In this document: in pieces, positions 45,099 through 53,648 of the stretch
Layout of the letters: every line of letters begins with the position of its first letter
How positions within the stretch are numbered: position 1 is the stretch's first letter
Source of the DNA: an uncultured Erysipelotrichaceae bacterium
GTDB lineage: Bacteria > Bacillota_I > Bacilli_A > Erysipelotrichales > Coprobacillaceae
DNA: 64,000 nt
Assembly (NCBI GenBank): GCA_900538465.1
Contig: UPXV01000006.1
Location: 17,102 to 81,101 of the forward strand
Direction: 5' to 3'
Position numbers and translations under genes: made by a program
Notes under the pieces: generated by a model
What the model saw: the letters and a program-made list of their open reading frames with translations, nothing else
Databases searched by the model: none
What the model was told of the DNA's origin: nothing

Positions 45099-45989
45099 TT
45101 AGATAACTTCATGATAGAAGTGTATCGTAAACTTGACTCCTGGATAAGTGTTTTCAACACAAATTGTTCCATTTTGTTTTTCTACAATCATTCGACTAAG
45201 TGCTAAACCAATTCCTACACTCTTTTCATCTGCATTATGACCTTTATAAAATCTTTCAAACAAATGTGGTAAATCATCTTGAGAAACACCAGGTCCATTA
45301 TCTTTTATTATAATTTCATCATATAAAGGATTATGAGATATATTGATTTCTATAATGCCCTCATCTTGAATATGTTCAATACTATTTTTTAAAATATTGG
45401 ATAAAGCTTCTAAGGTCCAATGATAATCAATATTTTCTAGATAATGAAAATCATAACTTTTATTAATTTTAATATCTTTTAATTCTAAGGCAATTTCAAA
45501 AGGTTTAATTAAATCTTGAAGAAAAGCTTCGTTATCAATCTTTTCTTTTTGAAAAGTAATTGTTCCAGCATCCAATTGTGCCATTTTTAATAAAGAAGCA
45601 ACCAACCATTCTATTTTATTAAGTAAAAGAAGTTGTTGTTTTAATAATATTCTTTTTTCTTCTTGAGAAGCTGTTTTTAATCTTTCTTGAATTAAATTCA
45701 AAGATGTTAATGGTGTTTTCATCTGATGAGATATATCTTCTAAAGCTTGTTTTAATAAGATTTTATCTTGATTTAAAAGATGATTTTGTTCATAAAGACG
45801 ATTCACTAATTTAACAATCTCACTTTCTAAAATAGATAATTGTCCTTCATAAAATTGTTGGACATATAAATCAGATTGTTGAAATAAAACATGATTAACT
45901 TGCCTTGATATAGTTTTAATTTTCTTGTGTTGATTATAAATATACCAAGATAACATACCAATAATGATTAATAAAATGATATATAACAT
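45099..45989 (-). CDS. Sensor histidine kinase
   Basis: This 296-residue kinase has only one membrane helix (about 1-17) and no extracytoplasmic sensor domain. The phosphoacceptor His is H88 in LEDISHQMKTPLTSLN. The HATPase part has NILKNSIEHI (N box), IKDNGPGVSQDDL (G1), and GIGLALSRM (G2). The lack of a sensor suggests that the stimulus comes from the adjacent transporter. It is 2 bp downstream of its response regulator. BceS-like kinases have two helices and short loops; this one is shorter. Confidence 0.9.
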   Translation of the reverse strand: MLYIILLIIIGMLSWYIYNQHKKIKTISRQVNHVLFQQSDLYVQQFYEGQLSILESEIVKLVNRLYEQNHLLNQDKILLKQALEDISHQMKTPLTSLNLIQERLKTASQEEKRILLKQQLLLLNKIEWLVASLLKMAQLDAGTITFQKEKIDNEAFLQDLIKPFEIALELKDIKINKSYDFHYLENIDYHWTLEALSNILKNSIEHIQDEGIIEINISHNPLYDEIIIKDNGPGVSQDDLPHLFERFYKGHNADEKSVGIGLALSRMIVEKQNGTICVENTYPGVKFTIHFYHEVI

Positions 45990-45990
45990 A

Positions 45991-46662
45991 CTATTCTCCC
46001 AATTTATATCCTAAACCTCTTATTGTTTTTATATAAATAGGATTTTTAGGATCATCTTCTATTTTTTGACGTAGTCTTTTCATATAAACAGATAAAGTAT
46101 TATCAGATACATCTTCACCTGTAATATTCCAAATCTCATCTAATAAAAAATCTCTTGTTAAAAGTTGATGAGGATGAGAAAAGAAGATTAATAATAATTT
46201 ATATTCTAAAGCCGATAATATAATTTCTTGATTTTCTTTAAATATTTGACCAGTTAAAGTATTTAATTTTATATCTAAATATTGATACATAACATCCTGT
46301 TTTTGATAACGTCTTAAAATATTTTGAATTCTTGATAAGAGAATTTGTGGACGAAAAGGTTTAGATATATAATCATCTGCTCCTAGATTAATCCCCGTTA
46401 CAACATTATATTCTTCATTACTCGCAGTTAAAAAAATAATAGGAATATCTTTTTCATTCTTAATTTCATGATATAAAGAAAAACCATGACCTTCTTTTAA
46501 AGATAAATCTAATAAAATTAAATCAAAATGTTGTTTTTGAATCATTTCCATCGCTTTTCTTTGACCATCAGTATTCAAAATCAAAAAGCCTTCTTGATTT
46601 AAAAAAGAAGTCAAATGACTAACAATATCTTTATCATCTTCAACTAATAATATTTTTTTCAT
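45991..46662 (-). CDS. OmpR-family response regulator
   Basis: A 223-residue regulator with a receiver domain (phospho-Asp D52 in LILLDLSLKEG, acidic pair VEDD, Thr in IFLTAS, Lys in YISKPF) and a C-terminal winged helix with DNTLSVYMKRLRQKIED and IRGLGYKLG. The start at 46662 follows GAAGGTGA. It probably regulates the ABC transporter operon. It is first of RR-HK-ATPase-permease, all within 5 kb. Confidence 0.93.
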   Translation of the reverse strand: MKKILLVEDDKDIVSHLTSFLNQEGFLILNTDGQRKAMEMIQKQHFDLILLDLSLKEGHGFSLYHEIKNEKDIPIIFLTASNEEYNVVTGINLGADDYISKPFRPQILLSRIQNILRRYQKQDVMYQYLDIKLNTLTGQIFKENQEIILSALEYKLLLIFFSHPHQLLTRDFLLDEIWNITGEDVSDNTLSVYMKRLRQKIEDDPKNPIYIKTIRGLGYKLGE

Positions 46663-46685
46663 AACATCACCTTCCCCATTATAAC

Positions 46686-46718
46686 AAAAAATACTGATCA
46701 TTTATAGACCAGTATTTT
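46686..46718 (-). terminator. Terminator of the diguanylate cyclase gene
   Basis: AAAATACTGATC (46688-46699) pairs with GACCAGTATTTT (46707-46718) with one mismatch, overlapping the GGDEF stop codon at 46702. Confidence 0.7.
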
Positions 46719-48945
46719 CATCCTCCATATGAATATAATAACGATTCTTACCACTATTCTTAGAAACATATAAAGCTTGATCACATTTATCAAACAATTG
46801 ATTATGATTTTTCTCATCTTTGACAAAAGCAACACCAACAGAAGCAGAAATATCATATTTCTTTCCAACATCAATCTTTTCAATATCCTTAACTATCTTT
46901 CTTAACTTTTCTTCAATTTCAGCATAAGATTCTTGATTATATAAGAAAGCTACAAATTCATCTCCACCAAAACGTCCTGCATATCCATCTTTATAACAAA
47001 CTTCATCTAATATCTTTGCAACTTCCTGAATCACAATATCACCTTGCGTATGTCCTAAAGAATCATTAATCATCTTAAAATTATCCAAATCAATAATCAT
47101 ATAAGCGCAATAATCAATATGAGATTTATGAGCTAAATAATCATCTACAAATTGATTAAAAGTTTGACGATTATATAATCCAGTTAATCCATCTCTTTGA
47201 GACTTAAATTCATATTCCAATTGCTTACTCTTTTCATCATTAATATTAATACTATAAGCAATCATTAAGATTTCATTATTACTACTTTGTCTTTCAAACT
47301 GAATTCTAAAACGTACCCATTCATATTTATCAGATCTTTTATTTAATTGACGATATTCAATCTTATTTTTTCCATTGTTATGGTAAATATCTTGAATATT
47401 TTGATAATCAAAGAAATCTTTCACTTTATTATAATCACTGTGATGAACCAATTCTAAGAAATGAACTAAGAATTCATCTTCATAATTCACATCAATAATA
47501 TTATGATATTTTCCTTCTGATTGATAAATTACAACTTTATGATTCTTTAAATTCAATGCAAACATAAATAAAGCATGAGAATAAACAGAATTCTTAAACA
47601 TTTGATCTTGAATCAAGACATTATATTCATTCATTTCTTTTGTACTATTTCTTAAAACACCCATAATCATTTGATTTTCTTTTACCATTGAAACATGAAA
47701 CCATGTATCCTCATCTTTACTAATATAAGGAAATTTTGCATCAAACATATTCTTTTCTTTCCCATTAATACTTTCATTAAACTTATTAATTAGTAAAGAT
47801 TCGTGTTCTTTTGAAACAAAATTATAATTGTGTAAATTCTTTAAGAAATGATTTAACATAATTTTAGGATAATCATTCCAAGCATCTAATACCAAACTAT
47901 CTTGATCAATGTTATATTCAAACATACGATCACTTGTTTGTTTTAATATCATTTCTATTTTTTTATTACTTTTTTCTAATTTTTTATTTGTTTCTTCATT
48001 AATCTTATTAATTTTAATAAAATATCTTACAATCAAATAAAGCATAATGAAAAAAACAACAGATAATTTAAATATCAAAGATAATGTAATATTACTAACT
48101 ATTTTATTTTGATGTGTAGCAATATTTTCAGAAATAACTGTAAATACATACCAATTATTAATTTTAGCAGGTGTATAATAAATAATACGCGTTGAACCAT
48201 TATAAGAATATTTTAAAAATCCAAACTTATCTACCTTAATATTTTCTAATAATTCTTCATAACTCCCACTATCATATTCAACATCATTTTTTAAAAAATC
48301 AAAATAATTTTTTCCATAATATAAAGTATTTTCATTTTCCATTTTTGTAATAATTTGACCACTATCAGTTGTTATAAAAACATAAGCTTCATTATTAAAC
48401 AAATCATCATATATATAATCATTATTTTTATTATTAATTTCAATAATTCCAGAAATTCCTCCAATAACATTTCCGTTTTGATAAACTGGATAGTACACAG
48501 CTATGACTTCTTTTTGATTATACTGTGAAACAAAGACATCTGAAATTCCACTATTTCCCTTAAAAATTTCATCAATATATTTTTCTGATGATTTTATAGA
48601 TTCATGTGTTTTAAAATTATATAACTTCTTATTTGGTTTTATATACCAAACACGATCAAAATTGATTTTATCAGTTCTCACATTATCTAAAATATCTCCA
48701 ATATATTCTTCAGAATATGTATTTTCACCAATTAAATGAGATGCATTAGATATTGTATTTTTTAAATTATTAAATTTTTCATTATAAATATTTGCAGTTT
48801 GTTTTCCAACATCTTTTAAATGATTCATGGTTCTATTTGTATTTAAACCGTTGATTTGAAAAATAAAATCATAAAAAGAAAGGAATAAAAATATAATTAA
48901 TAATAAAATTGTTATTGATTTAAATAATTTCTTATGTTTTCTCAT
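46702..48945 (-). CDS. Diguanylate cyclase with extracytoplasmic sensor domain and GGDEF
   Basis: A 747-residue protein. Two membrane helices (about 10-27 and 285-305) flank a dCache/Cache-like sensor (about 30-280). Two PAS-like segments follow (about 325-560), and the GGDEF domain is at about 575-745. The active site reads AGRFGGDEFVAFLY. A canonical RxxD product-inhibition site is not seen upstream; the position reads YKDG. The enzyme would make c-di-GMP in response to an external signal. The mRNA leader is a c-di-GMP-I riboswitch with terminator, so synthesis would sense its product. It stands alone downstream of dnaN. Confidence 0.93.
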   Translation of the reverse strand: MRKHKKLFKSITILLLIIFLFLSFYDFIFQINGLNTNRTMNHLKDVGKQTANIYNEKFNNLKNTISNASHLIGENTYSEEYIGDILDNVRTDKINFDRVWYIKPNKKLYNFKTHESIKSSEKYIDEIFKGNSGISDVFVSQYNQKEVIAVYYPVYQNGNVIGGISGIIEINNKNNDYIYDDLFNNEAYVFITTDSGQIITKMENENTLYYGKNYFDFLKNDVEYDSGSYEELLENIKVDKFGFLKYSYNGSTRIIYYTPAKINNWYVFTVISENIATHQNKIVSNITLSLIFKLSVVFFIMLYLIVRYFIKINKINEETNKKLEKSNKKIEMILKQTSDRMFEYNIDQDSLVLDAWNDYPKIMLNHFLKNLHNYNFVSKEHESLLINKFNESINGKEKNMFDAKFPYISKDEDTWFHVSMVKENQMIMGVLRNSTKEMNEYNVLIQDQMFKNSVYSHALFMFALNLKNHKVVIYQSEGKYHNIIDVNYEDEFLVHFLELVHHSDYNKVKDFFDYQNIQDIYHNNGKNKIEYRQLNKRSDKYEWVRFRIQFERQSSNNEILMIAYSININDEKSKQLEYEFKSQRDGLTGLYNRQTFNQFVDDYLAHKSHIDYCAYMIIDLDNFKMINDSLGHTQGDIVIQEVAKILDEVCYKDGYAGRFGGDEFVAFLYNQESYAEIEEKLRKIVKDIEKIDVGKKYDISASVGVAFVKDEKNHNQLFDKCDQALYVSKNSGKNRYYIHMEDENTGL

Positions 48946-48960
48946 ATTTTTTCCTTTCTG

Positions 48961-48990
48961 TAAATAAAAAATAGGTTAAAGCAACCTATT
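48961..48990 (-). terminator. Terminator linked to the c-di-GMP riboswitch
   Basis: On the minus strand AATAGGTT, GCTT, AACCTATTTTTT forms an 8-bp stem with T tract (48990-48964), between aptamer and gene. It is the likely expression platform. Confidence 0.8.
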
Positions 48991-48991
48991 A

Positions 48992-49064
48992 CAAAAGTGT
49001 AACTGGCTGCCATTTTAAAGGCCCTTTAGCTTTGCGTCACTATTTTTCAATAGTTTTGCCTTTA
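48992..49064 (-). promoter_or_regulatory. c-di-GMP-I (GEMM-I) riboswitch
   Basis: Minus strand: AAAGGCAAAACTATT, GAAA tetraloop, AATAGTGACGCAAAGCTA, GGGCC, then ATGGCAGCCAGTTAC. GACGCAAAGC plus ATGGCAGCC are the GEMM-I conserved core, and the GNRA loop caps P2. It lies between its promoter and a terminator 5-prime of the GGDEF gene. Whether it turns expression on or off cannot be read from the sequence. Confidence 0.95.
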
Positions 49065-49077
49065 TTTATTCTTTCTC

Positions 49078-49105
49078 ATTATATCATATTCAAAGTCTTA
49101 TTCAA
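49078..49105 (-). promoter_or_regulatory. Promoter of the riboswitch-controlled diguanylate cyclase gene
   Basis: Minus strand TTGAAT (49105-49100), 16 bp, TATAAT (49083-49078). The start would fall near 49070, immediately before the aptamer. Confidence 0.8.
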
Positions 49106-49120
49106 TAAAACATAAAGTGA

Positions 49121-49156
49121 AAATAAAAAAAGTACTCAACAAAAAGAGAGTACTTT
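49121..49156 (-). terminator. dnaN terminator
   Basis: AAAGTACTC (49129-49137) and GAGTACTTT (49148-49156) form a 9-bp stem with A-rich plus-strand flank giving a T tract on the minus strand. Confidence 0.8.
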
Positions 49157-49162
49157 ATAGAA

Positions 49163-50266
49163 TTAATAAGTTCTTACTGGTAAAACAAGTTGAATAATAT
49201 CTTCTTTTTCAAAATCTTTAATAATGAATGGTTTCATTTCTCCAGTAAATAAAACTCTTACTTTTTCACCATTAATACTTTTAATAGCGTCATTTAAATA
49301 TTTTGCACTAAAAGAAATACTTAATGGATTTCCTTTATAAAAGGCTTTTGAAAGATTTTCTTCAACTGATCCAATCTCTTGTGAATATGATGAAAGCATT
49401 ACATTATCTTCATCCATTGATAATTTAATAATATTAGTTTGTTCATTTGATAATAAAGATGCTCTATCAATAGAATTTAATAAACTCACACTATCAATTG
49501 TCATTGAATAATCAAAATCACTTGGAATTAAACGACTTGTATCAGGATATGTTCCATCAATTAATCTTGTTTGAATCAATACAGAATCAAAGATAAATAA
49601 AACCTTACGATCAGAAACATATAAATCAATAAGTTCATCTTTTTCAATAATACGGCTAATTTCAATTAAACTCTTTTTAGGAATGATAATATTAAATGAA
49701 ACATCAGAATCAATATCTAAAATACGTTTTGCTAAACGATAACTATCTGTTGCGATACATTCTAAAACATGATCTTTTGCTTTAAAATTAACACCAGTTA
49801 AAACAGGTCTTGTTTCTTTTTCACTCGTAGCAAATGATGTTTGTTCAATAGCTTCTTTTAAATCAGTTGATTTCATTTGAAGATTGACACCAGATTTATT
49901 TAAATCAATTCTTGGATAATCAATATAAGACGTTCCATTTAAATCAAATTTAGAATTAGCACCTTCAATTCTTGTAAGTGTTCCATCTACAATATAAATA
50001 TGTACAAATTCAGAATCAATCTTTTTAATAATTTCTAAAATATAACGAGATGATAAAACAACAGAACCTTTTTCAATAATATCAATATTTTCTTTGATAC
50101 TTGTTTGAATAGTAATATCACTATCACTACCAGTTAAAATCAATTCATCATCTTTTAAATCAAATTTAATTCCTGTTAAAACAGGTAAAGGACTTTTCAT
50201 AGAAACTGCTCTAGAAACTTTTGCTAAAGCATTTAATAATTCTAATCTTTTAATTTTAAAATTCAT
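49163..50266 (-). CDS. dnaN: DNA polymerase III beta subunit (sliding clamp)
   Basis: This 367-residue clamp holds the polymerase on DNA. Three beta-clamp repeats span about 1-120, 125-245 and 246-367. It begins MNFKIKRLELLNALAKVSRAV and ends RTY in the LVLPVRTY motif, as typical. Starting at 50266 (second ATG) fits GGAG spacing better than 50269; both are in frame. It lies about 145 bp downstream of dnaA. Unlike in Bacillus, yaaA, recF and the gyrases do not follow directly. Confidence 0.95.
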   Translation of the reverse strand: MNFKIKRLELLNALAKVSRAVSMKSPLPVLTGIKFDLKDDELILTGSDSDITIQTSIKENIDIIEKGSVVLSSRYILEIIKKIDSEFVHIYIVDGTLTRIEGANSKFDLNGTSYIDYPRIDLNKSGVNLQMKSTDLKEAIEQTSFATSEKETRPVLTGVNFKAKDHVLECIATDSYRLAKRILDIDSDVSFNIIIPKKSLIEISRIIEKDELIDLYVSDRKVLFIFDSVLIQTRLIDGTYPDTSRLIPSDFDYSMTIDSVSLLNSIDRASLLSNEQTNIIKLSMDEDNVMLSSYSQEIGSVEENLSKAFYKGNPLSISFSAKYLNDAIKSINGEKVRVLFTGEMKPFIIKDFEKEDIIQLVLPVRTY

Positions 50267-50380
50267 CATTTTTCTCCTTTTATTTATTATTATTTAAATA
50301 ATATCATAATAATAATACTGTGCACAATATGAATAACTTTTAAAAACTATGAATCTATCAATGTTTTTTATATTTTTGAC

Positions 50381-50410
50381 TGTGGATAAGTTGTGGGTAA
50401 GTGTGCATAA
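50381..50410. promoter_or_regulatory. DnaA box cluster between dnaA and dnaN
   Basis: Three boxes in the same orientation: TGTGGATAA (50381-50389, exact TTATCCACA on the other strand), TGTGGGTAA (50392-50400) and TGTGCATAA (50402-50410). The second and third have one mismatch. They suit DnaA autoregulation or a bipartite origin. Confidence 0.8.
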
Positions 50411-50413
50411 CTT

Positions 50414-51748
50414 TTACACAAGCTTCTTTTTGATATCATCTATGGCTTGTCGATAATTCATATCTTTTTCTAATTTCTTTTGAACTTTATCACAAGCTTT
50501 CATAACTGTAGAATGATCTCTTCCACCAAATTCATGACCTATTTGAATAAAAGAAATATCTTTAATCAAAACTCTAACTAAGTACATAGCAATATGTCTT
50601 GCGACAATAATATTAGATGTACGTGATTTTGAATTAATTTGAGTGACGGTTAAGTTATAGTAATCAGCAACACATTTTTTTATATTACTAACAGTGAGTT
50701 CTTTTTTTTGTGTTGGTTGACTGGTATATGTATCACTAAATGCTTCTAAAGCAAAGTTTAAGTCAATACTATCAGATTTTTTACCACAAATAAGTTTATA
50801 GAATAATAAACGTTTTAAACTTCCTTCTAACTCTCTTACATCGGTATTAAAATGAGAAGCAATAAAATCTAAAACTTCTTCATGAATAGGATAATCCACA
50901 TTTTCTATTTCAATTTTTTTACGTAGAATGGCTTTTGAAGTTTCAAATTCTGGAGTATCAATGCTGACAGTTAAACCAGAAGAGAAACGACTTACCAAAC
51001 GACTTTCCATTCCTCTTAAATCACGTGGTGGTTTATCAGATGTAATAACGATTTGTTTTTTATTACTGATTAAACTATTAAAAATATTAAAGAATATTTC
51101 ACTAGATGATTCTTTTGTTGCCATAAATTGAATATCATCTATTAATAGGATATCAATATGACGATACTTATAATTAAATTCATCAATTGTATGATTTGAT
51201 AATGATTGAATATATTCATTAACAAAGTTTTCACTTGTTGTAAAAAGAACTTTTGTAAATGGATCTTTTTTCTTTGCATAATTTCCAATAGCGTTTAATA
51301 AATGGGTTTTTCCTAGTCCAGAATTACTGTGAATAAATAATGGACTATAAGATATACCAGGTTTCATGGCAACAGCTAAGGAAGCATTTTGAGCGATACG
51401 GTTACTATTTCCTACAACAAAGTTTTCAAATGTCAAATCACTATTTAAATTATCACTAAATTGTAATAAATCATTTTTTTGTTGAGTTGATTTATTGTAT
51501 TCTTCTTCAGTAATTAAATGAAGATGATAATGGCCACTGGTTAAAGTATTATAGATTTCTTCTAATTTATCTATATAAGGAAGAACTCCATCTAAACTCC
51601 ATTGAGTATCTACAGTGACAGTGACATCTCCATCAAGAATATCTCTGACTTGTAAAGTTGTGAAAAAGGAATCAAAAATAATCCGATCTTCTATCTGTGT
51701 TTTAAATATATTCAGGGTTTTTTGCCAATCTGTATCAAGATTATTCAC
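50414..51748 (-). CDS. dnaA: Chromosomal replication initiator DnaA
   Basis: A 444-residue initiator. Domain III has Walker A SNSGLGKTHLLNAIG, Walker B DILLIDDIQF and sensor II-type residues near 265. Domain IV has the DNA-binding segment DHSTVMKACDKVQK. Domain I (about 1-85) is divergent, and domain II short. The start is GTG at 51748 behind AAGGAAGGTGA; an out-of-frame ATGTGA overlaps it. The gene is transcribed away from the origin region, like dnaN. Confidence 0.95.
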   Translation of the reverse strand: MNNLDTDWQKTLNIFKTQIEDRIIFDSFFTTLQVRDILDGDVTVTVDTQWSLDGVLPYIDKLEEIYNTLTSGHYHLHLITEEEYNKSTQQKNDLLQFSDNLNSDLTFENFVVGNSNRIAQNASLAVAMKPGISYSPLFIHSNSGLGKTHLLNAIGNYAKKKDPFTKVLFTTSENFVNEYIQSLSNHTIDEFNYKYRHIDILLIDDIQFMATKESSSEIFFNIFNSLISNKKQIVITSDKPPRDLRGMESRLVSRFSSGLTVSIDTPEFETSKAILRKKIEIENVDYPIHEEVLDFIASHFNTDVRELEGSLKRLLFYKLICGKKSDSIDLNFALEAFSDTYTSQPTQKKELTVSNIKKCVADYYNLTVTQINSKSRTSNIIVARHIAMYLVRVLIKDISFIQIGHEFGGRDHSTVMKACDKVQKKLEKDMNYRQAIDDIKKKLV

Positions 51749-52177
51749 ATATTCACCTTCCTTCTGTACCTATTATAGAGGAAATTGTGAATAAATAGAA
51801 GAGTAAAAAAATAATTCACAACTTATTCACAATGTTATGCACATCAAAAAGTGCTGAAATATCGGTATTTTTTTAATTATACACAAATTTAAAATAAGAA
51901 AGTTGTGCACAATTATTTATACACTGTGAATAACTGTGCACATTTTTTAAAACTTATTCACAATCACAAGTTGTGCATATCTTTTTCACAATCAAAACCT
52001 ATATGTATCAAGGGTTTAGAGATAGTTATTCACAATTGTGGATAAATCATTTCACATTGTGAATAAGTTGTGAAAGACAAGATATAGGCACACTTTAATA
52101 TATGTCTCAATATTAAAAATATGCTTATTTTCTTTATATAAAATCACACTTAAATCTTACAAAATTCATTATTTTCA
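51749..52177. other. Origin of replication region (oriC) with DnaA box clusters
   Basis: No gene lies in the about 500 bp between dnaA and rpmH. Boxes include TGTGAATAA at 51786, 51925 and 52058; TTATTCACA at 51823, 51954 and 52026; TTATGCACA at 51835; TTATACACA at 51877; and exact TGTGGATAA at 52037-52045. The stretch 52120-52175 is very AT-rich and could be the unwinding element. Gene direction changes around this region. The exact unwinding position is inferred. Confidence 0.85.
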
Positions 52178-52206
52178 TTGACTTATAAGGGTAAAACTCA
52201 TATAAT
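52178..52206 (+). promoter_or_regulatory. rpmH promoter
   Basis: TTGACT (52178-52183), 17 bp, TATAAT (52201-52206). GGAGGTG at 52250 precedes the rpmH ATG. Confidence 0.85.
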
Positions 52207-52262
52207 AATGGGGCATATGTTACTGTGTATAAAAAAATATTAAAATTTTGGAGGTGTAATCA

Positions 52263-52397
52263 ATGAAAAGAACATATCAACCAAATAAGAGAAAAAGATC
52301 AAAAACTCATGGTTTTAGAGCTAGAATGGCAACAGTAGGCGGAAAAAAAGTTATTGCTCGTCGCCGTAAAAGAGGAAGAAAAGTATTATCTGCCTAA
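52263..52397 (+). CDS. rpmH: 50S ribosomal protein L34
   Basis: This 44-residue basic protein starts MKRTYQPNKRKRSKTHGFR and ends with a run of Arg and Lys then VLSA, the universal L34 pattern. It lies at the right edge of oriC and opens the rpmH-rnpA-yidC-jag operon, a conserved arrangement. A consensus promoter and GGAGGTG are present. It is too short to appear in most automatic calls. Confidence 0.97.
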   Translation: MKRTYQPNKRKRSKTHGFRARMATVGGKKVIARRRKRGRKVLSA

Positions 52398-52405
52398 CAA
52401 AAATT

Positions 52406-52427
52406 CCACGTTTATGTGGTTTTTTTT
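52406..52427 (+). terminator. Weak attenuator between rpmH and rnpA
   Basis: CCACG (52406-52410) pairs with TGTGG (52415-52419, one G-U), loop TTTA, followed by eight T. It would cut rnpA expression below that of rpmH. Confidence 0.5.
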
Positions 52428-52437
52428 CTAAAAAAAT

Positions 52438-52773
52438 ATGAAAAAAGAATATCGAATTAAAAGAAATGAAGATTTCCAATCTATTATTAAAGATAAGAAT
52501 TCTGTTGCAAATCGTAAATTTGTTATATATTATAAGGTTAACGATAGTCATTTAAGAGTGGGAATCTCAGTTAGTAAAAAGTTAGGTCATGCAGTTGTAA
52601 GAAATAAAACCAAAAGACAACTGAGAATGATGATACAAGAGGTTTTTGATAAGAATCAAAAAATGGATTTTATTGTTATTGTGAGAAAACAATTTTTAGA
52701 GAGTTCATATCAAGACAATATGAAAGATTTAAAATTTCTCTATAACAAAATAAATAAAAGGATGGAAAAGTAG
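52438..52773 (+). CDS. rnpA: RNase P protein component
   Basis: This 111-residue basic protein works with the RNA subunit to mature tRNA 5-prime ends. The signature RNxxKRQLR is present as VVRNKTKRQLRMMIQEV around residues 58-74. The start at 52438 lacks a ribosome site, since the region is A/T-only; coupling to rpmH by the attenuator stretch is possible. The stop is followed directly by the yidC ATG. Confidence 0.95.
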   Translation: MKKEYRIKRNEDFQSIIKDKNSVANRKFVIYYKVNDSHLRVGISVSKKLGHAVVRNKTKRQLRMMIQEVFDKNQKMDFIVIVRKQFLESSYQDNMKDLKFLYNKINKRMEK

Positions 52774-53631
52774 ATGTATTTAGATCAACGCACAAAGAAA
52801 TTTTTAAAAGTATTTGCGTTAATTGCCTTTGTCTTTATTCTTACTGGATGTGGACAAAACCTAGATTCTAATGGAAAATTATTAGAGGCTCGTGCAATTG
52901 ATGCTTCAACTCCTTGGAGTTTAGATGCTGGATTTTTTGATTTCATTTTAACAATCCCTATTGCAAAAGGTATCTTATTTATTAGTGATGCTTTAGGTAA
53001 TGTTGCTTGGGGTGTTATTGGAATGACAATCTTTATCAACATCTTAATCTTACCAATTATGATTAAATCAACTGAATCTACTCAAAAGATGCAGATGTTA
53101 CAACCAGAAATGGAAAAGATTCAAAGAAAATATGCGGGTCGTAAAGATCAAGCATCACAAATGAGACAATCTGCTGAAATTCAAGCTTTATATAAAAAGC
53201 ACAATATCAGCATGTTTAGTTCATTTACAACATTCTTAACTTTACCAATTATGTTGGCAATGTGGCAAGGTGTTCAAAGAATTAGAATTTTATATACTTC
53301 AACTTTATTTGGATTGAATTTAGGGGCAACACCAATGTCTCAAATTACAAATGGAGAATGGGTTTATATTGTAATTGTTGCAGTCGTTGGTATTACACAA
53401 TACTTTGCGATTGAAATCAACAACATTATGTTAAAGAGAAATCCACGTTATAAGGTTTCTAAACAACAACAATCTATGAAAACAATGAATATTGTTATGA
53501 CAGTTATGATTGTATGGTTTGCATTATCAATGCCAACAGCAATGTCATTATATTGGATTACAACAAGTTTAGTAACAGTTGTAAGAACAGTTTATATCCA
53601 AATTTATCACATTGAAAAGAAAAAAGATTAA
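52774..53631 (+). CDS. yidC: Membrane protein insertase YidC/OxaA, lipoprotein form
   Basis: This 285-residue insertase has a lipoprotein signal peptide (lipobox LTGCGQN, about residues 23-29), then five transmembrane helices. The family core is FFDFILTIPIAKGILFISD, with the Arg/Lys-rich cytoplasmic loop and TLPIMLAMW. It helps insert proteins into the inner membrane, with the SRP path encoded nearby. It starts directly after the rnpA stop. A basic C-terminal tail (EKKKD) may bind ribosomes. Confidence 0.93.
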   Translation: MYLDQRTKKFLKVFALIAFVFILTGCGQNLDSNGKLLEARAIDASTPWSLDAGFFDFILTIPIAKGILFISDALGNVAWGVIGMTIFINILILPIMIKSTESTQKMQMLQPEMEKIQRKYAGRKDQASQMRQSAEIQALYKKHNISMFSSFTTFLTLPIMLAMWQGVQRIRILYTSTLFGLNLGATPMSQITNGEWVYIVIVAVVGITQYFAIEINNIMLKRNPRYKVSKQQQSMKTMNIVMTVMIVWFALSMPTAMSLYWITTSLVTVVRTVYIQIYHIEKKKD

Positions 53632-53648
53632 TAAGGACGGATTAAATT

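Noticed and set aside
51749..52258. CRISPR-like repeats near the origin
   Set aside because: The repeated 9-mers are DnaA boxes of irregular spacing and both orientations, not long direct repeats with unique spacers.
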